Assembly (NCBI RefSeq): GCF_003675325.1
Contig: NZ_CP033073.1
Span: 2,046,001-2,110,000, forward strand
Source: Streptomyces dangxiongensis
GTDB lineage: Bacteria; Actinomycetota; Actinomycetes; Streptomycetales; Streptomycetaceae
Reading direction: 5' to 3'
Length of the DNA stretch: 64,000 nt
Shown here: positions 1 through 8,250 of the stretch, piece after piece
Position numbering within the stretch: the stretch's first letter is position 1
Layout of the letters: every line of letters begins with the position of its first letter
Program-made: the position numbers and the translations under genes
Notes under the pieces: model-generated
Seen by the model: only the letters and a program-made list of their open reading frames with translations
The model's database searches: none
Told to the model about the DNA's origin: nothing

Positions 1-670
1 CGGAGGCGTCGGCGCCGCGCATGAAGGAGACCGGGCCGGAGGCGTTGCCGCCGGAGGAGAGCAGCTCCTTGGAGGAGCGGATGCGGGAGAGGTTCAGGCC
101 GGCGCCGGAGCCGCCCTTGAAGATCATGCCCTCTTCCTTGTACCAGTCGAGGATCGACTCCATGGAGTCGTCGACGGACAGGATGAAGCAGGCGGAGACC
201 TGCTGGGGCTGCGGGGTCCCGACGTTGAACCAGACGGGGCTGTTGAAGCTGAAGATCTGGTGCAGGAGGGCGTAGGCCAGCTCGTGCTCGAAGATCTCGG
301 CGTCGGCGGGCGAGGCGAAGTACTTGTAGTCCTCACCGGCCTTCCGGTACGTCTTCACGATGCGGTCGATCAGCTGCCTGAGGCTGACCTCGCGCTGCGG
401 GGCGCCCACGGCACCCCGGAAGTACTTGCTGGTGACGATGTTGACCGCGTTCACCGACCAGAAGTCGGGGAACTCGACGCCACGCTGCTCGAAGTTGACC
501 GAGCCGTCGCGCCAGTTGGTCATGACGACGTCACGGCGCTCCCAGCTCACCTCGTCGTACGGGTGCACGCCGGGGGTGGTGTGGATGCGCTCGATGTGCA
601 GCCCCTTGTTCCCCGCCTTGCCGCCCTTGGCTCGGGAACCTCGTGCCGGACCGCTCGCCGTCTCTGTCAT
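1..670 (-). CDS. nrdJ: Vitamin B12-dependent ribonucleotide reductase, N-terminal part (cut by window edge)
   Basis: Class II ribonucleotide reductase, which reduces ribonucleotides to deoxyribonucleotides using adenosylcobalamin. About 223 N-terminal residues lie in the window; the rest is beyond base 1. Recognisable stretches are NSPVWFNVG followed by QQVSACFIL, which holds an active-site cysteine, and FKGGSGAGLNLSRIRS. The ATG at 670 follows GGGAGG. nrdR lies 167 bases upstream on the same strand, as in the nrdR-nrdJ operon known in Streptomyces, so the tandem NrdR boxes in front of nrdR probably control both genes. I saw no B12 riboswitch in the nrdR leader. Confidence 0.95.
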   Translation of the reverse strand, partial: MTETASGPARGSRAKGGKAGNKGLHIERIHTTPGVHPYDEVSWERRDVVMTNWRDGSVNFEQRGVEFPDFWSVNAVNIVTSKYFRGAVGAPQREVSLRQLIDRIVKTYRKAGEDYKYFASPADAEIFEHELAYALLHQIFSFNSPVWFNVGTPQPQQVSACFILSVDDSMESILDWYKEEGMIFKGGSGAGLNLSRIRSSKELLSSGGNASGPVSFMRGADAS

Positions 671-837
671 GCCGCCTCCCTGGTACGGGCAAAACGCCCT
701 GAAGTGCCGCGTATGTTCCCGTGGCACGGTGTTCTGTCGTGTGTTGCGGGCACCCTCAGCTAGCCACCCGCAACAGGCCTTGTGTCGGCCGCCTCCCGGC
801 CGGAACCCGGGTCTCCTCCCGGTTCCCGGCCCGCCGG

Positions 838-1389
838 TCAGTCGGCGGCGTGGGCGGGCGCCGGAACCTGGGTGGTCCCGCCGGGCCCGCAGTCTGCTTC
901 CTGGTCCACCGCTCCCGCGTCCGCGTCGTCCGCGGCGGGGCCTCGCGTGACGTCCCTCAGCTCAGCGATCGCGGCCTCGAAGTCGTCGAGCGAGTCGAAC
1001 GCCCGGTAGACGGAGGCGAACCGCAGATAAGCGACGAGGTCGAGTTCCTGCAAGGGGCCGAGTATGGCCAGGCCCACGTCGTGGGTGGTCAGCTCGGCGC
1101 TCCCGGTGGCGCGCACCGCCTCCTCGACCCGCTGGCCGAGCTGGGCGAGTGCGTCCTCGGTGACAGGCCGTCCCTGGCATGCCTTGCGCACGCCGTTGAT
1201 GACCTTGGCACGGCTGAACGGCTCGGTGACTCCGGACCGCTTGACCACCATGAGCGAGCACGTCTCCACGGTCGTGAAACGACGGGAGCAGTCGGGGCAC
1301 TGGCGGCGCCTGCGGATCGACGTGCCGTCGTCGGTCGTACGGCTGTCGACCACACGGCTGTCGGGATGCCTGCAGAAGGGACAGTGCAT
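838..1389 (-). CDS. nrdR: Transcriptional repressor NrdR
   Basis: ATP/dATP-sensing repressor of ribonucleotide reductase genes. The N-terminus is a zinc ribbon (MHCPFC at residue 1 and CPDC near residue 31), followed by an ATP-cone from about residue 46 (VVKRSG onward). The body matches the family's usual 150-160 residues; an acidic Ala/Asp tail of about 30 residues brings it to 183. I chose the ATG at 1389 because it begins MHCPFC and has GAGGAGG ten bases upstream; an in-frame TTG at 1398 sits too close to that site. It is divergent from lexA and leads into nrdJ. Confidence 0.95.
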   Translation of the reverse strand: MHCPFCRHPDSRVVDSRTTDDGTSIRRRRQCPDCSRRFTTVETCSLMVVKRSGVTEPFSRAKVINGVRKACQGRPVTEDALAQLGQRVEEAVRATGSAELTTHDVGLAILGPLQELDLVAYLRFASVYRAFDSLDDFEAAIAELRDVTRGPAADDADAGAVDQEADCGPGGTTQVPAPAHAAD

Positions 1390-1496
1390 GATCTCCAACC
1401 CTCCTCACAGCAGTCTCATTGACCTCACCGGACCCGCAGGCCCCACGAAGCAGCCTTAAGCATAGGCGATCGCCAAGCTGTCTCCGACCCGGGGGA

Positions 1497-1543
1497 CCAC
1501 AACTTATGGGCTGCTGTAGCCATCCAACCACTAGATGTGGGGA
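1497..1543 (-). promoter_or_regulatory. Tandem NrdR boxes in the nrdR-nrdJ promoter
   Basis: Two 16-base sites, 1497-1512 with core CAACTTATGG and 1528-1543 with core CTAGATGTGG, both flanked as CCAC...TGGG. Core starts are exactly 31 bases apart, three helical turns, which is the spacing known for paired NrdR boxes. On the minus strand a possible -35 (TTGGAT) and a weak -10 (CATAAGT) lie within and between the boxes, so bound NrdR would cover the promoter. Boxes and spacing are seen; autoregulation is inferred from the family. Confidence 0.75.
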
Positions 1544-1886
1544 TTGACTCATACATACAGGCGAAGACGCGTGTCGCGACCGGACGGCAGATCCCGGGCA
1601 GCCGCGGAGGCCGGCCGGACACGCGCCCGCGTACCCCCGCCGTCGTGACGCATACGGGGATAGCGTGGACGCCGCGCGGAGGAGGCGTGGCACTCCGACG
1701 GCACTCCGACACGGAAGGACCCCGGATCCCGGACTGCGGGGTTCCGGATGACAGACTGGGGACGCGGCCCACAAGGTCGGCGACCCCGGCGGTGAAGAGT
1801 ACAGCAATGGGCGCTTTTGTCCGCGAGTGTCGGCTGAGCCATACACCCACACACGCGATCGCGTCGCGCGAAACGCACTTTTTCAC

Positions 1887-1928
1887 TCGAACGTGTGTTT
1901 GGCGCAACCTTTCGAAAGCAACTACCGT
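1887..1928 (+). promoter_or_regulatory. LexA SOS box and lexA promoter
   Basis: TCGAACGTGTGTTTGG at 1887-1902 matches the actinobacterial SOS box TCGAACatgTGTTCGA with few differences. It overlaps a possible -35 TTGGCG (1899-1904), spaced 18 bases from a possible -10 TACCGT (1923-1928). This implies lexA autorepression. I saw nothing recognisable in the bases between the NrdR boxes and this site (about 1544-1886). Confidence 0.75.
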
Positions 1929-1961
1929 TGTGCAGCAGGGAGACCATCGAGAGGGGCCGCC

Positions 1962-2741
1962 GTGACCACCACCGCAGACAGTGCCACCATCACCGCCCAG
2001 GATCGCTCCCAGGGCCGAGTCGAGCCGGTGCACGTGATGAACGAAGTGACGAATCCCGAGGGACACAAACGCTCCCTGCCGGGCCGACCTCCCGGCATTC
2101 GGGCGGACAGCTCGGGCCTCACGGACCGGCAGCGCCGGGTGATCGAGGTCATCAGGGACTCGGTGCAGCGGAGGGGCTACCCACCGTCGATGCGGGAGAT
2201 CGGCCAGGCCGTCGGTCTGTCCAGCACGTCCTCGGTCGCCCACCAGCTGATGGCACTGGAGCGCAAGGGGTTCCTGCGTCGCGACCCGCACCGCCCGCGC
2301 GCGTACGAGGTGCGCGGCTCCGACCAGGCCGTGACCGTGCAGCCCACGGACACCGCCGGCAAGCCCGCCGCGTCCTACGTCCCGCTGGTCGGCCGTATCG
2401 CGGCCGGTGGCCCCATCCTCGCGGAGGAGTCCGTCGAGGACGTCTTCCCGCTCCCCCGCCAGCTCGTCGGCGACGGCGAACTGTTCGTCCTGAAGGTCGT
2501 CGGTGACTCCATGATCGAGGCCGCGATCTGTGACGGTGACTGGGTGACCGTGCGTCGCCAGCCGGTCGCCGAGAACGGCGACATCGTGGCCGCCATGCTC
2601 GACGGCGAGGCCACCGTCAAGCGCTTCAAGCGCGAGGACGGCCACGTATGGCTCCTCCCGCACAACGCGGCCTACGAGCCGATCCCCGGCGACGACGCGA
2701 CGATCCTGGGCAAGGTCGTCGCGGTGCTGCGCCGCGTGTGA
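1962..2741 (+). CDS. lexA: SOS repressor LexA
   Basis: SOS-response repressor that self-cleaves when RecA filaments form on damaged DNA. The 259 residues hold an N-terminal winged helix ([13 protein letters not shown], then the recognition helix [13 protein letters not shown]) and a C-terminal S24 peptidase domain. The Ala-Gly cleavage bond is in RIAAGGP, the catalytic Ser in VVGDSMIEA and the catalytic Lys in [10 protein letters not shown] chose the GTG at 1962, preceded by GAGAGG, because the codons upstream of it overlap the promoter and SOS box. It is divergent from nrdR and convergent with the helicase gene. Confidence 0.96.
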   Translation: MTTTADSATITAQDRSQGRVEPVHVMNEVTNPEGHKRSLPGRPPGIRADSSGLTDRQRRVIEVIRDSVQRRGYPPSMREIGQAVGLSSTSSVAHQLMALERKGFLRRDPHRPRAYEVRGSDQAVTVQPTDTAGKPAASYVPLVGRIAAGGPILAEESVEDVFPLPRQLVGDGELFVLKVVGDSMIEAAICDGDWVTVRRQPVAENGDIVAAMLDGEATVKRFKREDGHVWLLPHNAAYEPIPGDDATILGKVVAVLRRV

Positions 2742-2784
2742 CGAACGCGGCAGGCGGGCCCCGTCGGCTCGCTCCCTGACCGGG

Positions 2785-2812
2785 CCCCGGAACCTCTGCG
2801 CCGGTTCCGGGG
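2785..2812. terminator. Hairpin between convergent lexA and helicase genes
   Basis: A perfect 10-bp stem (CCCCGGAACC at 2785-2794 with GGTTCCGGGG at 2803-2812) around an 8-base loop, placed between two convergent genes. It probably ends transcription from both sides. Confidence 0.65.
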
Positions 2813-2890
2813 TCCTGCCTGTCTCTGGGCGGCCGCACGGGCGGCTGCCCTCGTGGGTGCTCCGGCCGGCTCGGTCGGACCACCCCACGG

Positions 2891-4907
2891 TCACGTCGCC
2901 GCGTGCTGCGTCTCTGCCTGCTCCGCTTCGGCTTGCCGCGTCTCCACCTGCTGCGCCGCCGCGTCGATCGCCGCCAGCGACCTGCGGACCTGGTTACGGT
3001 CCGTGGTGTACCAGAAGTCCGGCAGGGACGACTTCAGATAGCCGCCGTAGCGCGCGGTGGCCAGCCGTTGGTCCAGTACGGCGACCACACCCCGGTCGCC
3101 GGACGCCCGTACGAGGCGTCCGGCGCCCTGCGCCATCAGCAGAGCGGCGTGTGTCGCGGCCACTGCCATGAACCCGTTGCCTCCCGCGTCCTCCACCGCC
3201 TTCTGGCGCGCGCTCATCAGCGGATCGTCGGGACGCGGGAACGGGATCTTGTCCATGACGACGAGCTGGCAGCTGGGTCCCGGGACGTCGACGCCCTGCC
3301 ACAGCGACAGCGTGCCGAAGAGACAGGTCTTGGGGTCGGCCGCGAAGTTCTTGATCAGTTCGCCGAGCGTCTCCTCGCCCTGGAGGAGGATCGGGAACTC
3401 GGGGATCCGGGAGCGCAGCTCCTCCGCCGCGAGCTGGGCGGCCCGCATGGACGAGAACAGCCCGAGGGTGCGACCGCCGGCCGCCTGGATCAGCTCGGTC
3501 AGCTCGTCCAGCATGTCGGTCCGGTCGCCGTCCCGCGCGGGGCGCGCCAGGTGCTTGGCGACGTACAGGATGCCCTGTCTGCGGTAGTCGAAGGGTGAGC
3601 CGACGTCGACGCCCTTCCACTTCGGCAGGTCCTCGCCCTCCGCGCCCTCCGGGCCGAGCCCCAGGGAGGCCCCGACCCCGTTGAAGTCGCCGCCCAGCTT
3701 GAGCGTCGCCGAGGTGAGGACGACGGCACGGTCGGCGAAGAGCTTTTCCCTGAGCAGGCCCGACACCGACATGGGGGCGACCCTGAGGGAGGCGCCGAAA
3801 CGGTCGTGCCGCTCGTACCAGACGACATCCCACTCCGAGCCGTTCACGACCCGCTCCGCCACGTCGTGCACCGACTCCACGGAGGCGAGCGCCTGCTTGC
3901 GGACCGCGTCCTCGTCCTGGACGGACTTGTCGCGTGTCGCGCCGATCGCCGAGATGACCGTACGGGCAGCGTCCCGCAGCGCCATCAGGGCGTAGCCGAG
4001 GTCTTCCGGGATCTCCTCCAGGCGGCCCGGAAGCGCCAGCTCCATGAGCCGCTCGAAGCCCTCGGCGGCGGTCTGGAGCTGGTCGGCGGCCTTCTCGTTG
4101 ACGAGCTTGGCGGCTCGGCGCACGGCACGGTTGACCTGGCCGGGCGTGAGTTCGCCGGTGGCGACGCCGGTGACACGGGAGACGAGTTCGTGCGCCTCGT
4201 CCACGATCAGCACCTCGTGCTGGGGCAGCACCGGGGCGCCCTCGATGGCGTCGATGGCCAGCAGGGCGTGGTTGGTGACCACGACCTCGGCGAGCTTGGC
4301 GCGCTCGCGCGCCATCTCCGCGAAGCACTCGGCGCCGTACGCGCACTTCGACGCGCCCAGACACTCCCGCGACGACACCGACACCTGCGCCCAGGCGCGG
4401 TCGGAGACACCCGGGCTGAGACCGTCCCGGTCGCCGCTCTCGGTCTCGTCCGCCCAGTCACGCAGCCGCAGGAGGTCCTGGCCCAGCTTGCTGGTGGGCG
4501 CGGCGGCCTCGAACTGGTCGAAGAGCCCCTCCTCCTCGTCCTGCGGCATGCCCTCGTGCAGCCGGTGCAGGCACAGGTAGTTCGACCGGCCCTTGAGCAT
4601 GGCGAACTCCGGACGGCGGCGCAGCAGCGGGTGCAGGGCGTCGACCGTGCGCGGCAGGTCGCGCTCCACGAGCTGGCGCTGGAGGGCGAGGGTGGCCGTC
4701 GCGACGATCACCCGTTCTCCGTGCGCCAGCGCGGGCACGAGGTAGCCCAGCGACTTTGGTGCCGGTGCCGGCCTGGACCAGCAGGTGGGATCCGTCGTCG
4801 ATCGCCTCGGCGACCGCTTCGGCCATGGTGACCTGGCCGGGGCGCTCCGTACCGCCGACGGCGGCGACGGCGGCATGCAGGAGTTCGGGAAGTGAGGGCT
4901 TCGTCAT
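2891..4907 (-). pseudogene. DinG/XPD-family ATP-dependent DNA helicase, frameshifted in Walker A
   Basis: Superfamily 2 iron-sulfur helicase of the DinG/YoaA type. Translation starts at the ATG at 4907 (MTKPSLPELLHAAVAA) and reaches LLVQAGTGT, then the frame is lost at 4754-4758 exactly where GKS should follow; the other frame resumes with KSLGYLVPALAHGERV and runs to the end. About two bases are missing relative to the expected Gly-Lys-Ser codons. A simple +1 ribosomal shift would still lack the Walker A glycine. Everything else is intact: four candidate cluster cysteines (one in NYLCLH, three in ECLGASKCAYGAECF), the DEAH box (IVDEAHE) and TSATL. Either a sequence error or a recent inactivation; I cannot tell which. 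Confidence 0.85.
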
Positions 4908-4955
4908 AGCCCGACCACCCTACGGCCCTGCACTGACAAACGGGGTCTCGTGGCG

Positions 4956-5075
4956 GGGGCGGGGGGCGGGATCACGGCCGGGGCTCCTGGTGGTGGCGGG
5001 GGGATCGGCGGGGCGGATCTGAGGGGCGGGGTCGGAGGGGCGGGTCGGAGAGAGGGGTTGCCGGGGCGCGATATG
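4956..5075 (+). other. G-rich block with several G-quadruplex-type motifs
   Basis: The plus strand carries many G-runs of three to six (for example GGGGGCGGGGGGCGGG near 4956 and GGGGCGGGGTCGGAGGGGCGGG near 5020) separated by short loops. It lies between the acyltransferase and the helicase gene and holds no credible gene. Confidence 0.6.
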
Positions 5076-5104
5076 GGGCGCGGAATTTTTTTCGGCCGCG
5101 GGAA

Positions 5105-5122
5105 CACCGCGGACCCGCGGTT
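5105..5122 (-). terminator. Hairpin after the acyltransferase gene
   Basis: A 7-bp stem (ACCGCGG with CCGCGGT) about 35 bases past the reconstructed stop at 5156, followed on the minus strand by an A/T-containing run (complement of TTTTTTT at 5086-5092). It probably ends the siderophore transcript. Confidence 0.45.
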
Positions 5123-5155
5123 CGTATCTCCATGTGAGTGCTTGATGGCGGAGTG

Positions 5156-5928
5156 CTACAGCACATGGCGCAGGACCCGGTCCCGGATCATGAGGGCGGC
5201 CCGCTTGGCAGGCAGGTCGACTTCCGCCGCGTACCGGAAGCCCGCGCTCAGGAACGCGGCCACGGAGGGGGTGTTGCACAGATCGGGTTCCGCTACGACA
5301 CGTGCGCATGCGGGACGCGCCGGTCGAGGATCAGGTCGGCCACGGCTCGGAGCAGGGCGGACCCCAGCCCTCGTCCCCGGTCGGCGGCGTCACCGACGAG
5401 GAGGTGGATCCCGGTGTCGTGCGGACGGGCCGGGTAGTGACGGGCCAGCGGGTCGAGGTCCGCGCGGTAGATCTCCCAATAACTCATCGGGGTGCCGTTC
5501 AGTACGCCGAGGCACGGCACGCTGTGTCCGTCGCCGGCCAATTGGGTCCGCAGATGCTCCTCGGTCCGGTTCCGGGGTCCGGCCAGTTCCCAGAAGGAGG
5601 CCACGGCGGAGTCGTTCATCCAGCGGTGGACGAGCGGCAGGTCGTGCTCGATGCGTACGGGCAGCAGGCGGAAGGTGCCGGCCGAGGTGGTGACCGGCCC
5701 CCAGGCGGAGAGCCGGTCGGGCGTGCCGACTGTCGTTCCGGCGCAGAAGGCGATGAAGTCGGCGGGCAGACGCAGGTCCAGCGTGTCCTCGCTGTCCGGG
5801 TCGTCGTCCTCGACGGTGAACCCGCGAAAGCGTGAGCCACGAAGGCCCGCGGCGTCCGTTCCGGGGCCGGCGCAGCCCTGGTGGGCAGGGGCGGGGCTGG
5901 TCGCGGCGCCGGCGTCGGTGGGAGGCAC
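5156..5928 (-). pseudogene. IucB-type GNAT N-acyltransferase, frameshifted near its C-terminus
   Basis: Acyltransferase of the IucB/AlcB/RhbD siderophore family, which acylates a hydroxylated or free amine of the building block. It starts at the GTG at 5928 after GAGGAG. Family signatures are HRWMNDSAVASFWEL, MSYWEIYRADLDP and the acetyl-CoA region HDTGIHLLVGD...RGRGLGSALLRA. The frame ends at 5293, but translation in another frame continues without a break as VAEPDLCNTPSVAAFLSAGF and on to RDRVLRHVL, stopping at 5156, which is the expected family C-terminus. About two extra bases (or one missing) near 5296-5303 cause the break. The repaired protein would be about 256 residues. It is the last gene of the 5-18 kb strand, 110 bases after iucA/iucC. 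Confidence 0.85.
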
Positions 5929-6038
5929 GGTGCGCTCCTCTCAGGAGGCGAGGTGGGTCATGTTCCTCGGTTGTGCGGGAAGACGGTGCGGCTCGCCCGG
6001 GGCGCGGTCCGCTCAGGGGGTGCCCTGCGGTGTTGTGC

Positions 6039-7991
6039 TCAGGAATGGAGGGGGTTGGCGATGGTGACGTAGACGGACTGGGTGTCGACCGGGCCGACGA
6101 GTTCGTCCAGGCCGTACAGCCGGGTCAGCAGATTGGCCTTGCAGCGCAGGACGGGTGAGTCGAGGAGGCGGGCGAGCAGGGAGGAGCGCAGCGCGGCGGG
6201 TCCCGTGGCGAGCTCGGTGAGGAAGCGGCGGAAGGCCGCGAGGAGCAGCCGCTCGTCGGCGAGGTGCTGGGAGCCGAAGGCGCCGATCAGTCCCAGCACG
6301 TTGTTGACGGCGAGGTAGTAGGTGAACCGTTCGTCGGTGACCTCGTCGGGGACGAAGGTGTCGCTGTGCTCACCGATGCCGGGCAGCCGGGCCTCCAGTT
6401 CGGCCCGCCGGGACTCGCGGAAGTAGTACCCCTGGTTGTCGCGGTAGCGGCCGCCGGCGGGCCAGCCGTCGCGGTCGAGCAGGAGCAGGGTGTTCTGCTG
6501 GTGGGCCTCGAGAGCGATGCCGGCCTCGCCGTCCAGCCAGAGCACGGGGCGGACGACGTGCTCCAGATAGCGCAGGAACCACTCGGTGGCGACGGCGCCG
6601 ACCGGCCGACCGGTGTGTGCGGCGAGTCTTGCGACGAGTCGTTCCAGCCGGGAGCGCATCGGCCAGGTCACCTGCCCACGCGAAGGGTTGGTGGTCTGCT
6701 CCGCGGAGGGACGTGGCGAGAGCAGTCCGGCGACGCAGCCGGCGTCGTCGGCCGGGGCGAACGGGTTGTGCCGGATCACCGCGTCGAGGCCCGGCACGGG
6801 CATGCCGTCCCGGCCGTCGACGGCGAGCCAGGCCGGGTCGCGGACGATGTCGAAGCCGGGGTGCACGGCCTGCCACTGCTCGGCTAGGCCGGTGCGCAGC
6901 AGCCGGTGCACCTCGACTCCGCGGTGGAGTTCCTTGCGCAGGTTCTCGCGGCGGGAGTTGGTGATGCGCAGGCCCAGCGACAGTTTGAGCATCGCGGGGG
7001 CGCCGGACCGGTGGACGGTTCGTACGGAGGAGGTGGGATGCCAGTCGGCGCCGAGGGGGCCGAGGTCGCGCAGAAGTCCTGAGTCGAGGAGTGCGGCGAC
7101 GGACGGACGGTGCCGAACCTCGCGGGCCTGCCAGGGGTGCAGCGGCAGGGCGGTGTAACCGTCGGGCAGCGGGAGCCCGGTTCCGGCGAGCCGTCGGACG
7201 AGGTGGCCGGCGGGGACGGGACGGCCGCGTTCGGTCCAGGCGGAGTCGGTTGCGAGGACGGAAGGAGCGACAGCCAGCCAGTGCAGGGGGAAGGAGCCGT
7301 GCAGCTCGGGTGAGTACCGCTGGGCCTCGGCCTCGGTCAGGCCTTCCCGGCTCTTCGGGGTCGGGTGCAGCGGGTGGCCGAGGAGGAGGGACTGTTCGGC
7401 GCTGAGGAAGAGGTCGGGAGCGTCGGCGGGGTGGTCGCGCCGATGGCGGATGAAGGCGGCGGTGCGGCGGACGGAGTCGGCCACCCGCGCCACCAGGTCG
7501 TCGTCGCCTCGGCCGGCCGCGGTGGGCTGCACGGTGCGGATCGCGCCGGACGTGTCATCCGCTGGTTCCCTGACGAGCAGTGCCGCGAGTGTGACGGCGT
7601 CGACGGGCGGCGCCGTCTCGGGAGTGCCGGTGAGACGGGGCGGGCCGAAGCGGTGCCAGCCCGTCGGGGACCAGTAGCGGACCGGCGCGGTCAGGGCGGT
7701 GCCGCTGGCGGGCAGCGGGATGCGGAGGCTGCCGGTCGTGGGGGCTGCGAGGCCGGTTTCGCGCACCCAGCAACGCAGGAGGTTCTCCACGGCGGCGGCC
7801 TGGGCCGCGGTGCGGGGATCGGGGCTCTCCAGGGGGTCGGCGCCGGGCTCGGTCCGTCGCGTGAGGTCCGCGTCCCGCCGCTTCTGCGGGGGGACCGACT
7901 CGGTGAGCGGTACCGGTGTGGCCGGGGCGCCGGAGCCTCCCGGTTCGTCGGGGGCGCCGGAGTGGCCGTCGGGAGTGGGTGTGGCGTTCAT
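6039..7991 (-). CDS. IucA/IucC family NRPS-independent siderophore synthetase
   Basis: ATP-dependent ligase that joins a carboxylate such as citrate to an amine or alcohol to build siderophores. The 650 residues match the family length. Signatures include LLLGHPLHPTPKSREG, KLSLGLRITNSRREN and EAHQQNTLLLLD. I chose the ATG at 7991, with GAGGAG six bases upstream; the open frame further upstream is antisense-like filler. It is flanked by the aminotransferase and the IucB-like acyltransferase; from memory S. coelicolor has a similar small siderophore locus beside its lexA helicase. I found no iron-box sequence in the 259 bases upstream, so iron control is not shown here. The substrate cannot be read from sequence. 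Confidence 0.92.
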   Translation of the reverse strand: MNATPTPDGHSGAPDEPGGSGAPATPVPLTESVPPQKRRDADLTRRTEPGADPLESPDPRTAAQAAAVENLLRCWVRETGLAAPTTGSLRIPLPASGTALTAPVRYWSPTGWHRFGPPRLTGTPETAPPVDAVTLAALLVREPADDTSGAIRTVQPTAAGRGDDDLVARVADSVRRTAAFIRHRRDHPADAPDLFLSAEQSLLLGHPLHPTPKSREGLTEAEAQRYSPELHGSFPLHWLAVAPSVLATDSAWTERGRPVPAGHLVRRLAGTGLPLPDGYTALPLHPWQAREVRHRPSVAALLDSGLLRDLGPLGADWHPTSSVRTVHRSGAPAMLKLSLGLRITNSRRENLRKELHRGVEVHRLLRTGLAEQWQAVHPGFDIVRDPAWLAVDGRDGMPVPGLDAVIRHNPFAPADDAGCVAGLLSPRPSAEQTTNPSRGQVTWPMRSRLERLVARLAAHTGRPVGAVATEWFLRYLEHVVRPVLWLDGEAGIALEAHQQNTLLLLDRDGWPAGGRYRDNQGYYFRESRRAELEARLPGIGEHSDTFVPDEVTDERFTYYLAVNNVLGLIGAFGSQHLADERLLLAAFRRFLTELATGPAALRSSLLARLLDSPVLRCKANLLTRLYGLDELVGPVDTQSVYVTIANPLHS

Positions 7992-8250
7992 GACGGCTCC
8001 TCGGGGCTGGAGGTGAGGTGGTGCTGCTCGGTCGGTCGTCCGCTGGGTCGCCGCGGCGCCTGGACGGTGGTTGCCGGAGCGGTGACTCAGTGGAAGGCGA
8101 GGTGAGCGGGACGTGCACGTGATGGCTTTGCGGTCGGCGCCGACGGGCGGCGTCGGCCCGGATGCCCGGGAGGGGGCTGGGATGAGGGGACGGAGTGACG
8201 ACCTGGGGACCGGTGTCGAAGGCGCGGGCCGGGCGGGGCGCCGGCGGTGC

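Noticed and set aside
1390..1961. B12 riboswitch controlling nrdR-nrdJ
   Set aside because: No conserved B12-box sequence seen; the NrdR boxes explain regulation.
4743..4770. Programmed ribosomal frameshift in the helicase
   Set aside because: A +1 shift gives GTGTKS, still lacking the Walker A glycine, so it would not restore a working motif.
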